Source: Chloroflexi bacterium RBG_19FT_COMBO_55_16 (GTDB lineage Bacteria > Chloroflexota > Anaerolineae > Anaerolineales > UBA4823). Taken from it: a stretch of 5,058 nt of DNA. Below the pieces are notes generated by a model, which saw only the letters and a program-made list of their open reading frames with translations, did no database searches and was not told the origin of the DNA. Location: positions 1,941 through 6,998 of the forward strand of contig MGOK01000134.1 in NCBI GenBank assembly GCA_001795335.1, in the 5' to 3' direction. The translations under genes and the position numbers were made by a program. Of this stretch, positions 1-5,058 are shown piece by piece (position 1 is the stretch's first letter; each line of letters begins with the position of its first letter).

Positions 1-539
1 AGGAACTTGGCCCCCCCGCCGATGCGCCCGCCGCGATGCAGGTATTCCAATGTGTCGACGGCGAAGATCACGCCGGTGCATGCTCGCGACTTCAGCGCCA
101 GGTCTTTGCACTCGGCCAGGCTGGCCCCCGCTTTAGCCGCACGGGCGGTCATCAAGACCTGGAAGCCCATCGCCATCGCTATCGACTCTGAATTGACGAT
201 CTCGATCGCCGCACCGGGAAACATTTCCTTCGCCTGGTTGGCTGACTCAACCGTGCCGGAAAGCTTCGGGGAGACCAGCACCGCCAGGATGTGGTATTCC
301 TGCTTTAACAAGAGATCGAATATTTCCACGAACTTGCTTGGAGTGACCTGTGAGGTGGTTGGGTGAACCGGGTCCTTTTGCAGCCGCTCGTAAAATTCGT
401 TCGGCTGGATGTCAATTCCGTCCAACAGGGTCTCCTCTCCCCAAATCAGCACCTGCGGCGCGACCCAGATCGGGTATTGGTCCAGGTATTCATGAGGAAT
501 GGTGGCGGTGCTATCCGTCACAACCGCGACTTTTGCCAT
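1..539 (-). CDS. DegV family fatty-acid-binding protein (N-terminal part, cut by window edge)
   Basis: The minus strand from the ATG at 539-537 stays open to the left edge, giving about 179 residues of a family usually near 280. DegV/FakB proteins bind a fatty acid and, in Firmicutes, present it to the FakA kinase for phosphorylation and entry into phospholipid synthesis. Family landmarks appear in the right order: an N-terminal VTDSTA (residues 7-12), TTSQVTPSKF (61-70, the TSQP-type loop), SPKLSGT (90-96, the Ser/Gly ligand-headgroup loop), NSESIAMAMG (116-125) and DTLEYLHRGGRIGG (162-175, with the conserved GRI). The start is supported by a strong Shine-Dalgarno sequence. The protein has no signal peptide and should be cytosolic. 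Family membership is firm. Fatty acid as ligand is family knowledge, and no FakA gene is visible here. The C-terminal helical domain lies outside the window. Confidence 0.93.
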   Translation of the reverse strand, partial: MAKVAVVTDSTATIPHEYLDQYPIWVAPQVLIWGEETLLDGIDIQPNEFYERLQKDPVHPTTSQVTPSKFVEIFDLLLKQEYHILAVLVSPKLSGTVESANQAKEMFPGAAIEIVNSESIAMAMGFQVLMTARAAKAGASLAECKDLALKSRACTGVIFAVDTLEYLHRGGRIGGGAKF

Positions 540-546
540 AATTGCT

Positions 547-556
547 CTCTCCTTCC
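547..556 (-). promoter_or_regulatory. Ribosome binding site of the DegV gene
   Basis: On the minus strand this reads GGAAGGAGAG, ending 7 bases before the ATG at 539. It fixes the DegV start. Confidence 0.8.
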
Positions 557-562
557 ATAATC

Positions 563-622
563 AAAAAATAATATCTAGATTGGGAATTGATGCCTCTCTC
601 ATGTACATAGATAACCCCCAAT
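563..622 (-). terminator. Possible weak terminator between the reductase and DegV genes
   Basis: The 120-bp gap between the reductase stop (660) and the DegV start (539) is AT-rich and holds no gene. On the minus strand an ATTGGG (622-617) pairs with CCCAAT (584-579) around a 32-base loop, followed 10 bases later by a run of six T (568-563). The stem is short and the loop long, so this would be a poor intrinsic terminator. The same AT-rich stretch could instead hold the DegV promoter, for example a TATTAT (574-569) without a good -35. Neither reading is secure. Confidence 0.2.
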
Positions 623-659
623 TTAATGGAAAGTTACATTTACTCAAATATGAGATTTG

Positions 660-1631
660 CTATTGCGACCACTTCGTCGGGGTGCGTTCCCAACGGTGGG
701 CGCGCAGGACGGTGTGGAGCGTTGCGGGAAGCGGACCGGCGTCGCTGGCGGCGAGGTTGCCCTCGACATGGCGCAGCCTGCGCATCCCGGGGATGATCGT
801 GCTGACCACCGGGTTGTTGAGAATGAAACGCAAGGCTATCTCGGGCATGGTCATCCCCAGTGGGAGCAGGGGATTGAGACGTTCGGCGCGCTCTACGCTC
901 GCCTTCAGATTCTCGGGCACAAAATATGTGTTGCGCCAATCGCCTTGCGGCCACTTGCTGTCTAAATTCAATGTACCAGTGAGGCTGCCTTCGTCGAAGG
1001 GCACGCGGGCGATCACGGCAACATCCATTTCCTGGCAGGCGGGGAACAGTTCGTCCTCTGGGTTTTGGTCGAAAATGTTGTAAATCACCTGCACCGCGTC
1101 GATCAACCCACTGCGCACAGCCTGGACCCCGTTCCAGGGCTCCCAGCGGTTGATGCTGATCCCAACCGCGCGAATCTTACCCTGGCGGCGCAGTTCGTCC
1201 ATCTTTTTCACCCAACGGTCATCTTCCAGCCAGCTGTCTTCCCAGGTGTGAAATTGGATCAGGTCGAGATATTCCACGCCGACGTTTTTCAAACTACGGT
1301 GGACGTAAGCCTGGATGTGGTCTGGTGGATAGCATTCTTCCAGGGTGAATTCGCGGCGGCTGGGCCACTCTAAATTCTTAGGGGGGATCTTCGTAGCGGT
1401 GTAAAGCGTCTCGCCCGGGTTCTGGCGGAGCAGTTTTCCCAGGAGTTGTTCGCTATGGCCCTCTCCGTAAGCCCAGGCGGTGTCGAAGAAATTGCAGCCC
1501 AGTTCGACGGAACGCTGCAATGACTGGAGCGACTCGGCATCGTCAGAGCCGCTCCAACCGCCCATCCCCCACATGCCGTAGCCAATTTCACTGGCCACCC
1601 AGCCAGTGCGTCCAAAGCGACGATAATTCAT
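660..1631 (-). CDS. Aldo/keto reductase
   Basis: This is a complete 323-residue protein, the usual length for the aldo/keto reductase family of NAD(P)H-dependent TIM-barrel oxidoreductases that reduce aldehydes and ketones. The full catalytic tetrad is visible: Asp50 and Tyr55 in FFDTAWAYGEG (48-58), Lys81 in TATKIPP (78-84) and His128 in LIQFHTWED (124-132). The N-terminus MNYRRFGRTG with GYGMWGMGGW (17-26) is the usual first strand, and IPGMRRLRHVEGNL (280-293) is the C-terminal segment that in relatives contacts the cofactor phosphate. It starts behind a perfect AGGAGG. It follows the permease gene by 52 bp with no clear terminator, so it may be co-transcribed with the exporter. The substrate cannot be told from sequence. 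No signal peptide is seen, so it should be cytosolic. Confidence 0.95.
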   Translation of the reverse strand: MNYRRFGRTGWVASEIGYGMWGMGGWSGSDDAESLQSLQRSVELGCNFFDTAWAYGEGHSEQLLGKLLRQNPGETLYTATKIPPKNLEWPSRREFTLEECYPPDHIQAYVHRSLKNVGVEYLDLIQFHTWEDSWLEDDRWVKKMDELRRQGKIRAVGISINRWEPWNGVQAVRSGLIDAVQVIYNIFDQNPEDELFPACQEMDVAVIARVPFDEGSLTGTLNLDSKWPQGDWRNTYFVPENLKASVERAERLNPLLPLGMTMPEIALRFILNNPVVSTIIPGMRRLRHVEGNLAASDAGPLPATLHTVLRAHRWERTPTKWSQ

Positions 1632-1639
1632 GCCGGATT

Positions 1640-1645
1640 CCTCCT
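1640..1645 (-). promoter_or_regulatory. Ribosome binding site of the aldo/keto reductase
   Basis: The minus strand reads AGGAGG, 8 bases before the ATG at 1631. The rest of the 52-bp gap to the permease stop shows no convincing promoter. TATCAT- and TATAGT-like hexamers occur without a matching -35. Confidence 0.85.
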
Positions 1646-1683
1646 GCGTTTATGATAAGTTGAGAATAAACTATACCACCTTT

Positions 1684-2754
1684 CTATTTCCCTTCACGTT
1701 TAATTGCCCAAACTACCGCGATAAAAACTACCGCAATACAACCCACCAAAATCGCCATATCTCCCCACACGAGGGCGAAAGTCGCCTTGCCAGCTAAGGA
1801 TAGTCCCATGGCGTGTGTCATGTAATATGTCGGGATCAGGCGCAGAAACACTTCCAATAAAGTCGCCGGCCCTACCAATCCGATCCAACTGGGTGCTATA
1901 AGTACCAACAAGATAATAGAGGACCAAGTGTTCACCTGATGGGCGTTTTGGAACAGACTGCCCATCAATAGCCCCACCATTACCACAAAGAGCGAGCCGA
2001 GCACCAAGGTGACAAAGGTTATAGGCCAATTTCCTACCCAGCCTTTGTTCATGGCGATCAGCACACCAGCGCAGAGCAGGCTGTAACTCATCCCGGTGAG
2101 TGCCTTGCCGGCGGCGATCTCTTTTGGGCCGGCCGGTGAGATCAATAGAGAATCCAGGGTGTGTTTTTCTTTTTCTTCTACCAACAACGTTGGCACCATG
2201 AACGTTCCAGTCATCCCCAGAGCCATGACCAGGAACATGACCAACATGATGCGTTGGAATCGGAATTCACCCTGGAATCCAGCTGAGGTGCCGACATCGG
2301 TCCAAACAACGCGGGCAGGCGCTTCCTGATCTACCAAGGACCAGACCTGTTGATCAACGAGTTGTTGAAATGCGGCTATCTCTCCGCCACCGCGCCGCCG
2401 GTTTACATAAGCGCCTAGTTCTGGTTTTTCGCCGGCCTGCACCGCAGTATCGAAACCAACTGGAATGGCCAAACCACCTACAGCATTCTTCTTGACCTCG
2501 TCAGACAACAGTTGCTCAGAAGCGACCTGCCTAAGAGTTACCTGGGATAAGGTTTGGAGCTCAGTGACCAGGCGCGAACCGCCGGGATCATACACAGCAA
2601 TGGTCAGCTTGAGCATTTCACCTTCATCGGGAAACACGAAACTCAAAAAGAGCGATAACCCTATGGGCAGCAGCAAGCCAAAGAGGATGTACAGGTTTCT
2701 AACTGCATCGATAATATCTTTGCGGGCGATAGTCAGGATAGCACGGCTGTTCAT
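1684..2754 (-). CDS. ABC-2 type exporter permease, NatB-like
   Basis: This 356-residue membrane protein is the transmembrane half of an ABC exporter. The N-terminus carries the amphipathic lead-in ILTIARKDIIDAVRN (6-20), then a first membrane helix at about 21-41. A soluble loop of some 125 residues (43-167), probably extracytoplasmic, follows. A cluster of further helices lies at about 168-191, 217-235, 245-267, 276-298 and 329-350. After the second helix comes LVEEKEKHTLDSLLISP (191-207), the hallmark cytosolic coupling motif of NatB/ABC2_membrane_3 permeases. The layout (one helix, large loop, five or so helices) matches NatB, which exports Na+ in Bacillus, but related proteins move drugs or peptides, so the substrate is open. 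Its ATG overlaps the TGA of the ATPase gene (ATGA, 2754-2751), implying translational coupling and equal expression of the two subunits. Confidence 0.92.
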   Translation of the reverse strand: MNSRAILTIARKDIIDAVRNLYILFGLLLPIGLSLFLSFVFPDEGEMLKLTIAVYDPGGSRLVTELQTLSQVTLRQVASEQLLSDEVKKNAVGGLAIPVGFDTAVQAGEKPELGAYVNRRRGGGEIAAFQQLVDQQVWSLVDQEAPARVVWTDVGTSAGFQGEFRFQRIMLVMFLVMALGMTGTFMVPTLLVEEKEKHTLDSLLISPAGPKEIAAGKALTGMSYSLLCAGVLIAMNKGWVGNWPITFVTLVLGSLFVVMVGLLMGSLFQNAHQVNTWSSIILLVLIAPSWIGLVGPATLLEVFLRLIPTYYMTHAMGLSLAGKATFALVWGDMAILVGCIAVVFIAVVWAIKREGK

Positions 2755-3599
2755 TCTAACAATCTCCTTCCAGTGAGTTGAAGAAATACCTCTTCCAGGG
2801 TGGCCTCTCCAGTGTGCAAGGTGCGTATCTGGCGCGTTGCCATCAATTTTGCCATGCTCTGCCCTGCATCCTTATCTTCAAGGGAGAGAGTAATCCGTTC
2901 TCCACCCTCTAAGATGACGGTTACATTGCGTTGGCCGTGGGTCAATTTTAGCTGTTCTGGGGTGTCCAAGGCCACGATCCGTCCCTGGTTTATGAAGGCA
3001 ACTCGCCGGCACAGTTGGTCGGCTTCATCCATGTAATGCGTGGTCAGGAAGATGGTGACACCAGCCTGTGCTAGCTGCACCACCAGCCGCCGGATTTCGA
3101 GCGCCACGCCTGGATCTAAGCCGCGGGTTGGTTCATCTAGAAATAGCACAGAGGGGTTGTGGAGCAATGCTCGGGCGATGAGCAGGCGTTGGCGCATCCC
3201 ATTCGAATAATGTTGGAGGCGATCATTGGCGCGTTCCAATAATCCCACTCTCTCCAGCAGTTCGTTCACCCGGTGTTGCCCTACCCCATACAACCGGGCG
3301 TTGAATTCCAGGTTTTCCCTGGCAGACATACGTTCGTACAGGTTCTGGTATTCAAAGACCACACCGATTAGCGGTTTCAGACGTTCCTGTTCTTTGACTA
3401 CGTCACACCCTGCTACACGCGCCCACCCGGAAGTCGGTTGAAGTTGACCGGTTAGCATGCGGATGGTGGTCGTCTTGCCGGCTCCGTTCGGGCCAAGAAA
3501 GCCAAAGACCTCGCCTTCTTCCACAGAAAAAGAGATGTCGTCTACTGCAAGCAGACTATTGAAAGTACGGGTCAGGTTTACGACTTGAATAACGTTCAT
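2751..3599 (-). CDS. ABC transporter ATP-binding protein, NatA-like
   Basis: This complete 282-residue nucleotide-binding subunit powers the adjacent permease. Motifs in order: Walker A GPNGAGKT (36-43), signature YSNGMRQR (131-138, a common variant of LSGGQ in this subfamily), Walker B VLFLDE (151-156) with catalytic Glu156, D-loop GLD (160-162) and H-loop His188 in LTTHYMDEAD. All catalytic residues are present, so it should be active. The Q-loop region reads GVVFEYQNLYERMS (79-92). Aligned to relatives, Glu83 stands where the Gln is usual, with Gln85 two residues on. The C-terminal extension of about 85 residues ends in GEATLEEVFLQLTGRRL, typical of the DUF4162-type tail of drug/Na+ exporter ATPases. 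It has its own promoter and strong ribosome binding site upstream and a 4-bp overlap with the permease downstream. It is cytosolic, peripheral to the membrane. Confidence 0.95.
   Translation of the reverse strand: MNVIQVVNLTRTFNSLLAVDDISFSVEEGEVFGFLGPNGAGKTTTIRMLTGQLQPTSGWARVAGCDVVKEQERLKPLIGVVFEYQNLYERMSARENLEFNARLYGVGQHRVNELLERVGLLERANDRLQHYSNGMRQRLLIARALLHNPSVLFLDEPTRGLDPGVALEIRRLVVQLAQAGVTIFLTTHYMDEADQLCRRVAFINQGRIVALDTPEQLKLTHGQRNVTVILEGGERITLSLEDKDAGQSMAKLMATRQIRTLHTGEATLEEVFLQLTGRRLLE
2763..2771 (-). promoter_or_regulatory. Ribosome binding site of the permease, inside the ATPase gene
   Basis: The minus strand reads GGAAGGAGA within the last codons of the ATPase gene, 8 bases before the permease ATG at 2754. 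With the ATGA overlap this supports coupled translation and fixes the permease start. Confidence 0.75.
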
Positions 3600-3605
3600 A
3601 ACTTA

Positions 3606-3612
3606 TCTCCTC
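3606..3612 (-). promoter_or_regulatory. Ribosome binding site of the ABC ATPase
   Basis: The minus strand reads GAGGAGA, 6 bases before the ATG at 3599, which fixes the ATPase start. Confidence 0.8.
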
Positions 3613-3643
3613 AGGCTGGCGCTCGTTTCAGCAATTACCCCTG

Positions 3644-3671
3644 ATTATACAAAGGAGAAAAAAGTTTTCAA
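3644..3671 (-). promoter_or_regulatory. Sigma70-type promoter of the exporter operon
   Basis: On the minus strand a -35 TTGAAA (3671-3666) is followed after 16 bases by a perfect -10 TATAAT (3649-3644). The expected transcription start is near 3637, leaving a leader of about 38 bases with the Shine-Dalgarno site in it. The promoter sits inside the 169-bp gap after the regulator gene, so exporter transcription can be set independently of the regulator. No terminator is seen between the regulator and this promoter, so read-through is possible. Confidence 0.7.
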
Positions 3672-3681
3672 CAAATTATCG

Positions 3682-3731
3682 CCAAATGGCTTGTAGGGCG
3701 GTTAAATGGCGAAAATACCGGGGCGAATGGC
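3682..3731 (-). promoter_or_regulatory. Triplicate direct repeat, candidate LytTR operator
   Basis: Read on the minus strand, three copies of GCCATT occur as the 9-mers GCCATTCGC (3731-3723), GCCATTTAA (3710-3702) and GCCATTTGG (3690-3682). Their spacing is 21 and 20 bp, two helical turns, with gaps of 12 and 11 bases. LytTR regulators bind 9-bp direct repeats of the form WMMGTTNRK separated by about 12 bases. All three copies fit that pattern at positions 2, 3, 5, 6 and 8, but have A where the consensus has G at position 4. The nearest copy ends 10 bases upstream of the -35, a classic activator position (about -45 to -94). A looser ACCATT (3745-3740) lies further upstream out of phase. The repeats are directly visible. 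Their use by the adjacent LytTR protein is inference. Confidence 0.55.
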
Positions 3732-3768
3732 GTACAGGAAATGGTAAAGGAATAACAGGGCTTGCGAG

Positions 3769-4761
3769 TTAATATCCCAACAAATCCCGCAATTCGTGCG
3801 CAGAAGTTTTACTAAGGGGGATCTCGGTTTTCATGGGATCATCGAGAATGAGGGAGAAGCTATCCCTGGTATAGGGGACAATGGCTTTTGCTCGCTGTAG
3901 ATTGACAAGATAGCTGCGATGAGCGCGAAAAAAACCGTTATGGGAAAGTCGCTTTTCCAATTCACCGATGGTCAGGTGGCTGAAGATCTTGCCCTGGGGA
4001 GTGTGAAGACAGGTCTGGCTACCTTCGGTCGAAACATAGAGGATGTCAGCGGGATTAATCAGGACCACCTGACCTTCCTGGCGAGCAGGCACTTTGAAAG
4101 GGATATCCACACGATTTTCATCTTGCCAGGTGCTCATTTTAACTAGATGACCGTGTTCCAGCATATATACCGTCTGGCACAATTGGGTCAAACCGGTTGC
4201 ACCGGTCGCCAGAGTAAGAACACAAGTACCCGTGTCTCCAATCTGGCGGATCAGGCGGGAGAGCAAGGTGCAAGAAGCCTCGTCACACCCTCGAAAAGGG
4301 TCTACGAGCAGGAGAATTGAAGGATTGTGCAAGATCGCCCGGCCAAAAGACAGACGACGGTTCAGCCCCTGGGGTAACCGCCCCGGCGATTCACCAGAGC
4401 GGTCGATCAAGCCGACTTGTTCGAGTACTTCATCTGCCCGCGCGGTCGGTATACCACGCAATTGGCAATAAAAGACCAGATTGTCCCGCGCTGAGAGGCG
4501 TTCGTACAGGCCATTGTCCTGGAAAAGAACGCCAACCCTATGGCTTAGCTTTTCTCTGTCCCGTACCGGATCGAGGCCAACAAGTCGTATTGTGCCTGAA
4601 GTCGGTTTCGATTGCCCAATAAGCAAAGCCAGAAGTTCTAATGTACCGCTGTCGCCTGCTCCAACAATAGCAGCGATATCCCCAGCAGAAACCAAGAGAG
4701 ATTCAATGTCTAATACGACACTCTGTCCCACCACCTTTTGCAGGTGATTAAGCTCTATCAT
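3769..4761 (-). CDS. LytTR transcriptional regulator fused to a degenerate ABC ATPase domain
   Basis: This is a 330-residue two-domain protein. Residues 1 to about 215 have the ABC ATPase fold by clear similarity to the neighbouring exporter ATPase (shared GLYERLSARDNL 84-95 and ILHNPSILLL 143-152). The catalytic motifs are ruined, though. Walker A is GAGDSGTL (34-41, no Lys or Thr), the signature is LPQGL (129-133), and Walker B ends LLLVDP (150-155) instead of LFLDEP. The H-loop His is replaced, with ATG (185-187) in its place, although Gln81 of the Q-loop remains. Residues about 225-330 are a LytTR DNA-binding domain: INPADILYVSTEG (235-247), GFFRAHRSYLVNL (276-288) and the final IPLSKTSAHELRDLL (314-328). 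ABC-LytTR fusions are, as I recall, a recognised but little-studied regulator family. An in-frame TAA (4767-4765) two codons upstream makes the ATG at 4761 the earliest start. The ribosome binding site is weak (GGGA, 4774-4771), suggesting low expression. It probably controls the exporter operon downstream. Confidence 0.9.
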   Translation of the reverse strand: MIELNHLQKVVGQSVVLDIESLLVSAGDIAAIVGAGDSGTLELLALLIGQSKPTSGTIRLVGLDPVRDREKLSHRVGVLFQDNGLYERLSARDNLVFYCQLRGIPTARADEVLEQVGLIDRSGESPGRLPQGLNRRLSFGRAILHNPSILLLVDPFRGCDEASCTLLSRLIRQIGDTGTCVLTLATGATGLTQLCQTVYMLEHGHLVKMSTWQDENRVDIPFKVPARQEGQVVLINPADILYVSTEGSQTCLHTPQGKIFSHLTIGELEKRLSHNGFFRAHRSYLVNLQRAKAIVPYTRDSFSLILDDPMKTEIPLSKTSAHELRDLLGY

Positions 4762-4891
4762 CCATTAGTTTCCCGGGTGAGTTTGTTCGGTTTAATTAGG
4801 GTGTCGATGAAGTGGCTGATCGAGGATTAAATCGCCAGCAGCGCAACCGGTTAAAATGCGAGAAGGCCCTGCTGCTCTTGTTAGGATCTTA

Positions 4892-4897
4892 CTTATA
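4892..4897 (-). promoter_or_regulatory. Possible -10 element of the regulator gene
   Basis: The minus strand reads TATAAG at 4897-4892 with no acceptable -35 at 16-18 bases (the candidate is TCCTGG). If used, the leader to the ATG at 4761 would be about 125 bases. The remaining 4762-4891 stretch shows only an AACCGGTT palindrome (4845-4852) and no gene. Confidence 0.25.
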
Positions 4898-4916
4898 GGC
4901 AAATAGCATCAACCCC

Positions 4917-4964
4917 AGGAATGACAGGCTGACCTGGGAATGCGCCGAATTCAAGCGAAATGGC
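4917..4964 (-). repeat. Degenerate ATT-core repeats upstream of the regulator, possible autoregulatory sites
   Basis: On the minus strand GCCATTTCG (4964-4956), CGCATTCCC (4944-4936) and GTCATTCCT (4925-4917) recur every 19-20 bp, echoing the better GCCATT triplet before the exporter. Only the first keeps the full GCCATT core. The last falls where a -35 for the TATAAG at 4897 would be. This may be autoregulation by the LytTR protein, or chance. Confidence 0.25.
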
Positions 4965-4990
4965 GTCCATCCCAAAGAGGTTGGACGCCA
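4961..4990 (-). terminator. Perfect 9-bp inverted repeat, possible terminator of the upstream gene
   Basis: TGGCGTCCA (4961-4969) and TGGACGCCA (4982-4990) are exact reverse complements around a 12-base loop. On the minus strand the hairpin lies 15 bases after a possible gene end at 5006 and is followed by TTTCGCTTG, a poor T-tract. A terminator for a minus-strand gene entering from the right is the best reading, with a protein-binding palindrome as the alternative. Confidence 0.35.
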
Positions 4991-5005
4991 GAAATCGGCT
5001 ATAGT

Positions 5006-5058
5006 CTATGATTTCTTCTCCGCCAACCCACTGGCGCCAGCCTGGTTCTCAAGTGACG
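5006..5058 (-). CDS. Possible C-terminal end of an upstream gene (partial)
   Basis: On the minus strand one frame is open from the right edge to a TAG at 5008-5006, giving 16 codons ending in LAEKKS, a composition plausible for a protein tail. The hairpin just downstream and the co-directional layout favour a gene end here. The piece is too short to identify, and openness over this length is weak evidence. Confidence 0.22.
   Translation of the reverse strand, partial: SLENQAGASGLAEKKS

Noticed and set aside
640..954. Minus-strand open frame overlapping the end of the reductase in another frame
   Set aside because: Its Arg/Ala/Pro/His-rich composition is typical of an out-of-frame shadow of the reductase.
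499..1083. Long open frame on the plus strand across the DegV start, the gap and the 3' half of the reductase gene
   Set aside because: It lies antisense to the reductase, which has a full catalytic tetrad and a perfect ribosome binding site. The plus-strand translation shows no recognisable domain.
4642..4665. Ruined Walker A as a sequencing error or pseudogene decay
   Set aside because: The frame is intact over 330 codons, all motifs are altered by substitution rather than indels, and the downstream LytTR domain is well conserved. This points to selected loss of catalysis.
4763..4765. Alternative ATG just upstream of the regulator start
   Set aside because: It is in another frame (MDDRA...) and has no better ribosome binding site. 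The in-frame codon two before the chosen ATG is TAA.
5031..5040. CTGGCGCCAG perfect palindrome
   Set aside because: It is a single 10-bp palindrome, probably inside coding sequence at the edge, with no second copy or promoter context to support a site.
5008..5058. Plus-strand ATG open to the right edge, possible divergent gene start
   Set aside because: It has no Shine-Dalgarno sequence upstream and only 17 codons are visible. All other genes run on the minus strand and a hairpin suits a minus-strand gene end.

Overview
The window reads as one co-directional block, all on the minus strand. From right to left (transcription order) it holds: a possible C-terminal scrap of an upstream gene, a LytTR regulator fused to a degenerate ABC ATPase domain, an active ABC ATPase, its ABC-2 permease, an aldo/keto reductase, and the N-terminal part of a DegV-family fatty-acid-binding protein cut by the left edge. 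There are no recognisable RNA genes, mobile elements, CRISPR arrays or integrase sites. Gene density, moderate GC, strong Shine-Dalgarno sites and an ATGA stop/start overlap indicate a bacterium. The gene types (DegV, NatAB-like exporter, ABC-LytTR fusion) suit Firmicutes or Chloroflexota. My impression from protein style is Chloroflexota (Anaerolineae-like), but this is inference.

Right part (about 3600-5058): the regulator (3769-4761) has an N-terminal half that aligns motif for motif with the neighbouring ATPase but has lost the Walker A Lys/Thr, the Walker B Asp-Glu pair, the LSGGQ-type signature and the H-loop His. Its C-terminal half is a good LytTR DNA-binding domain. The 169-bp gap before the ATPase gene holds a strong sigma70-type promoter (TTGAAA-16-TATAAT). 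Directly upstream of its -35 are three GCCATT direct repeats spaced 20-21 bp, which is the geometry expected of LytTR operators.

Middle (1684-3599): a NatA-like ATPase and NatB-like permease overlap by 4 bp and form a two-component ABC-2 exporter, substrate unknown. The likely circuit is that the regulator binds the triplicate repeat and switches the exporter operon on. Its dead ATPase domain may sense nucleotide, or may dock onto the exporter. No sensor kinase is present in the window.

Left part (1-1631): a complete aldo/keto reductase with its catalytic tetrad, 52 bp after the permease and possibly part of the same transcript, then a separate DegV gene after a 120-bp AT-rich gap. These two look like ordinary metabolic genes with no evident link to the exporter.
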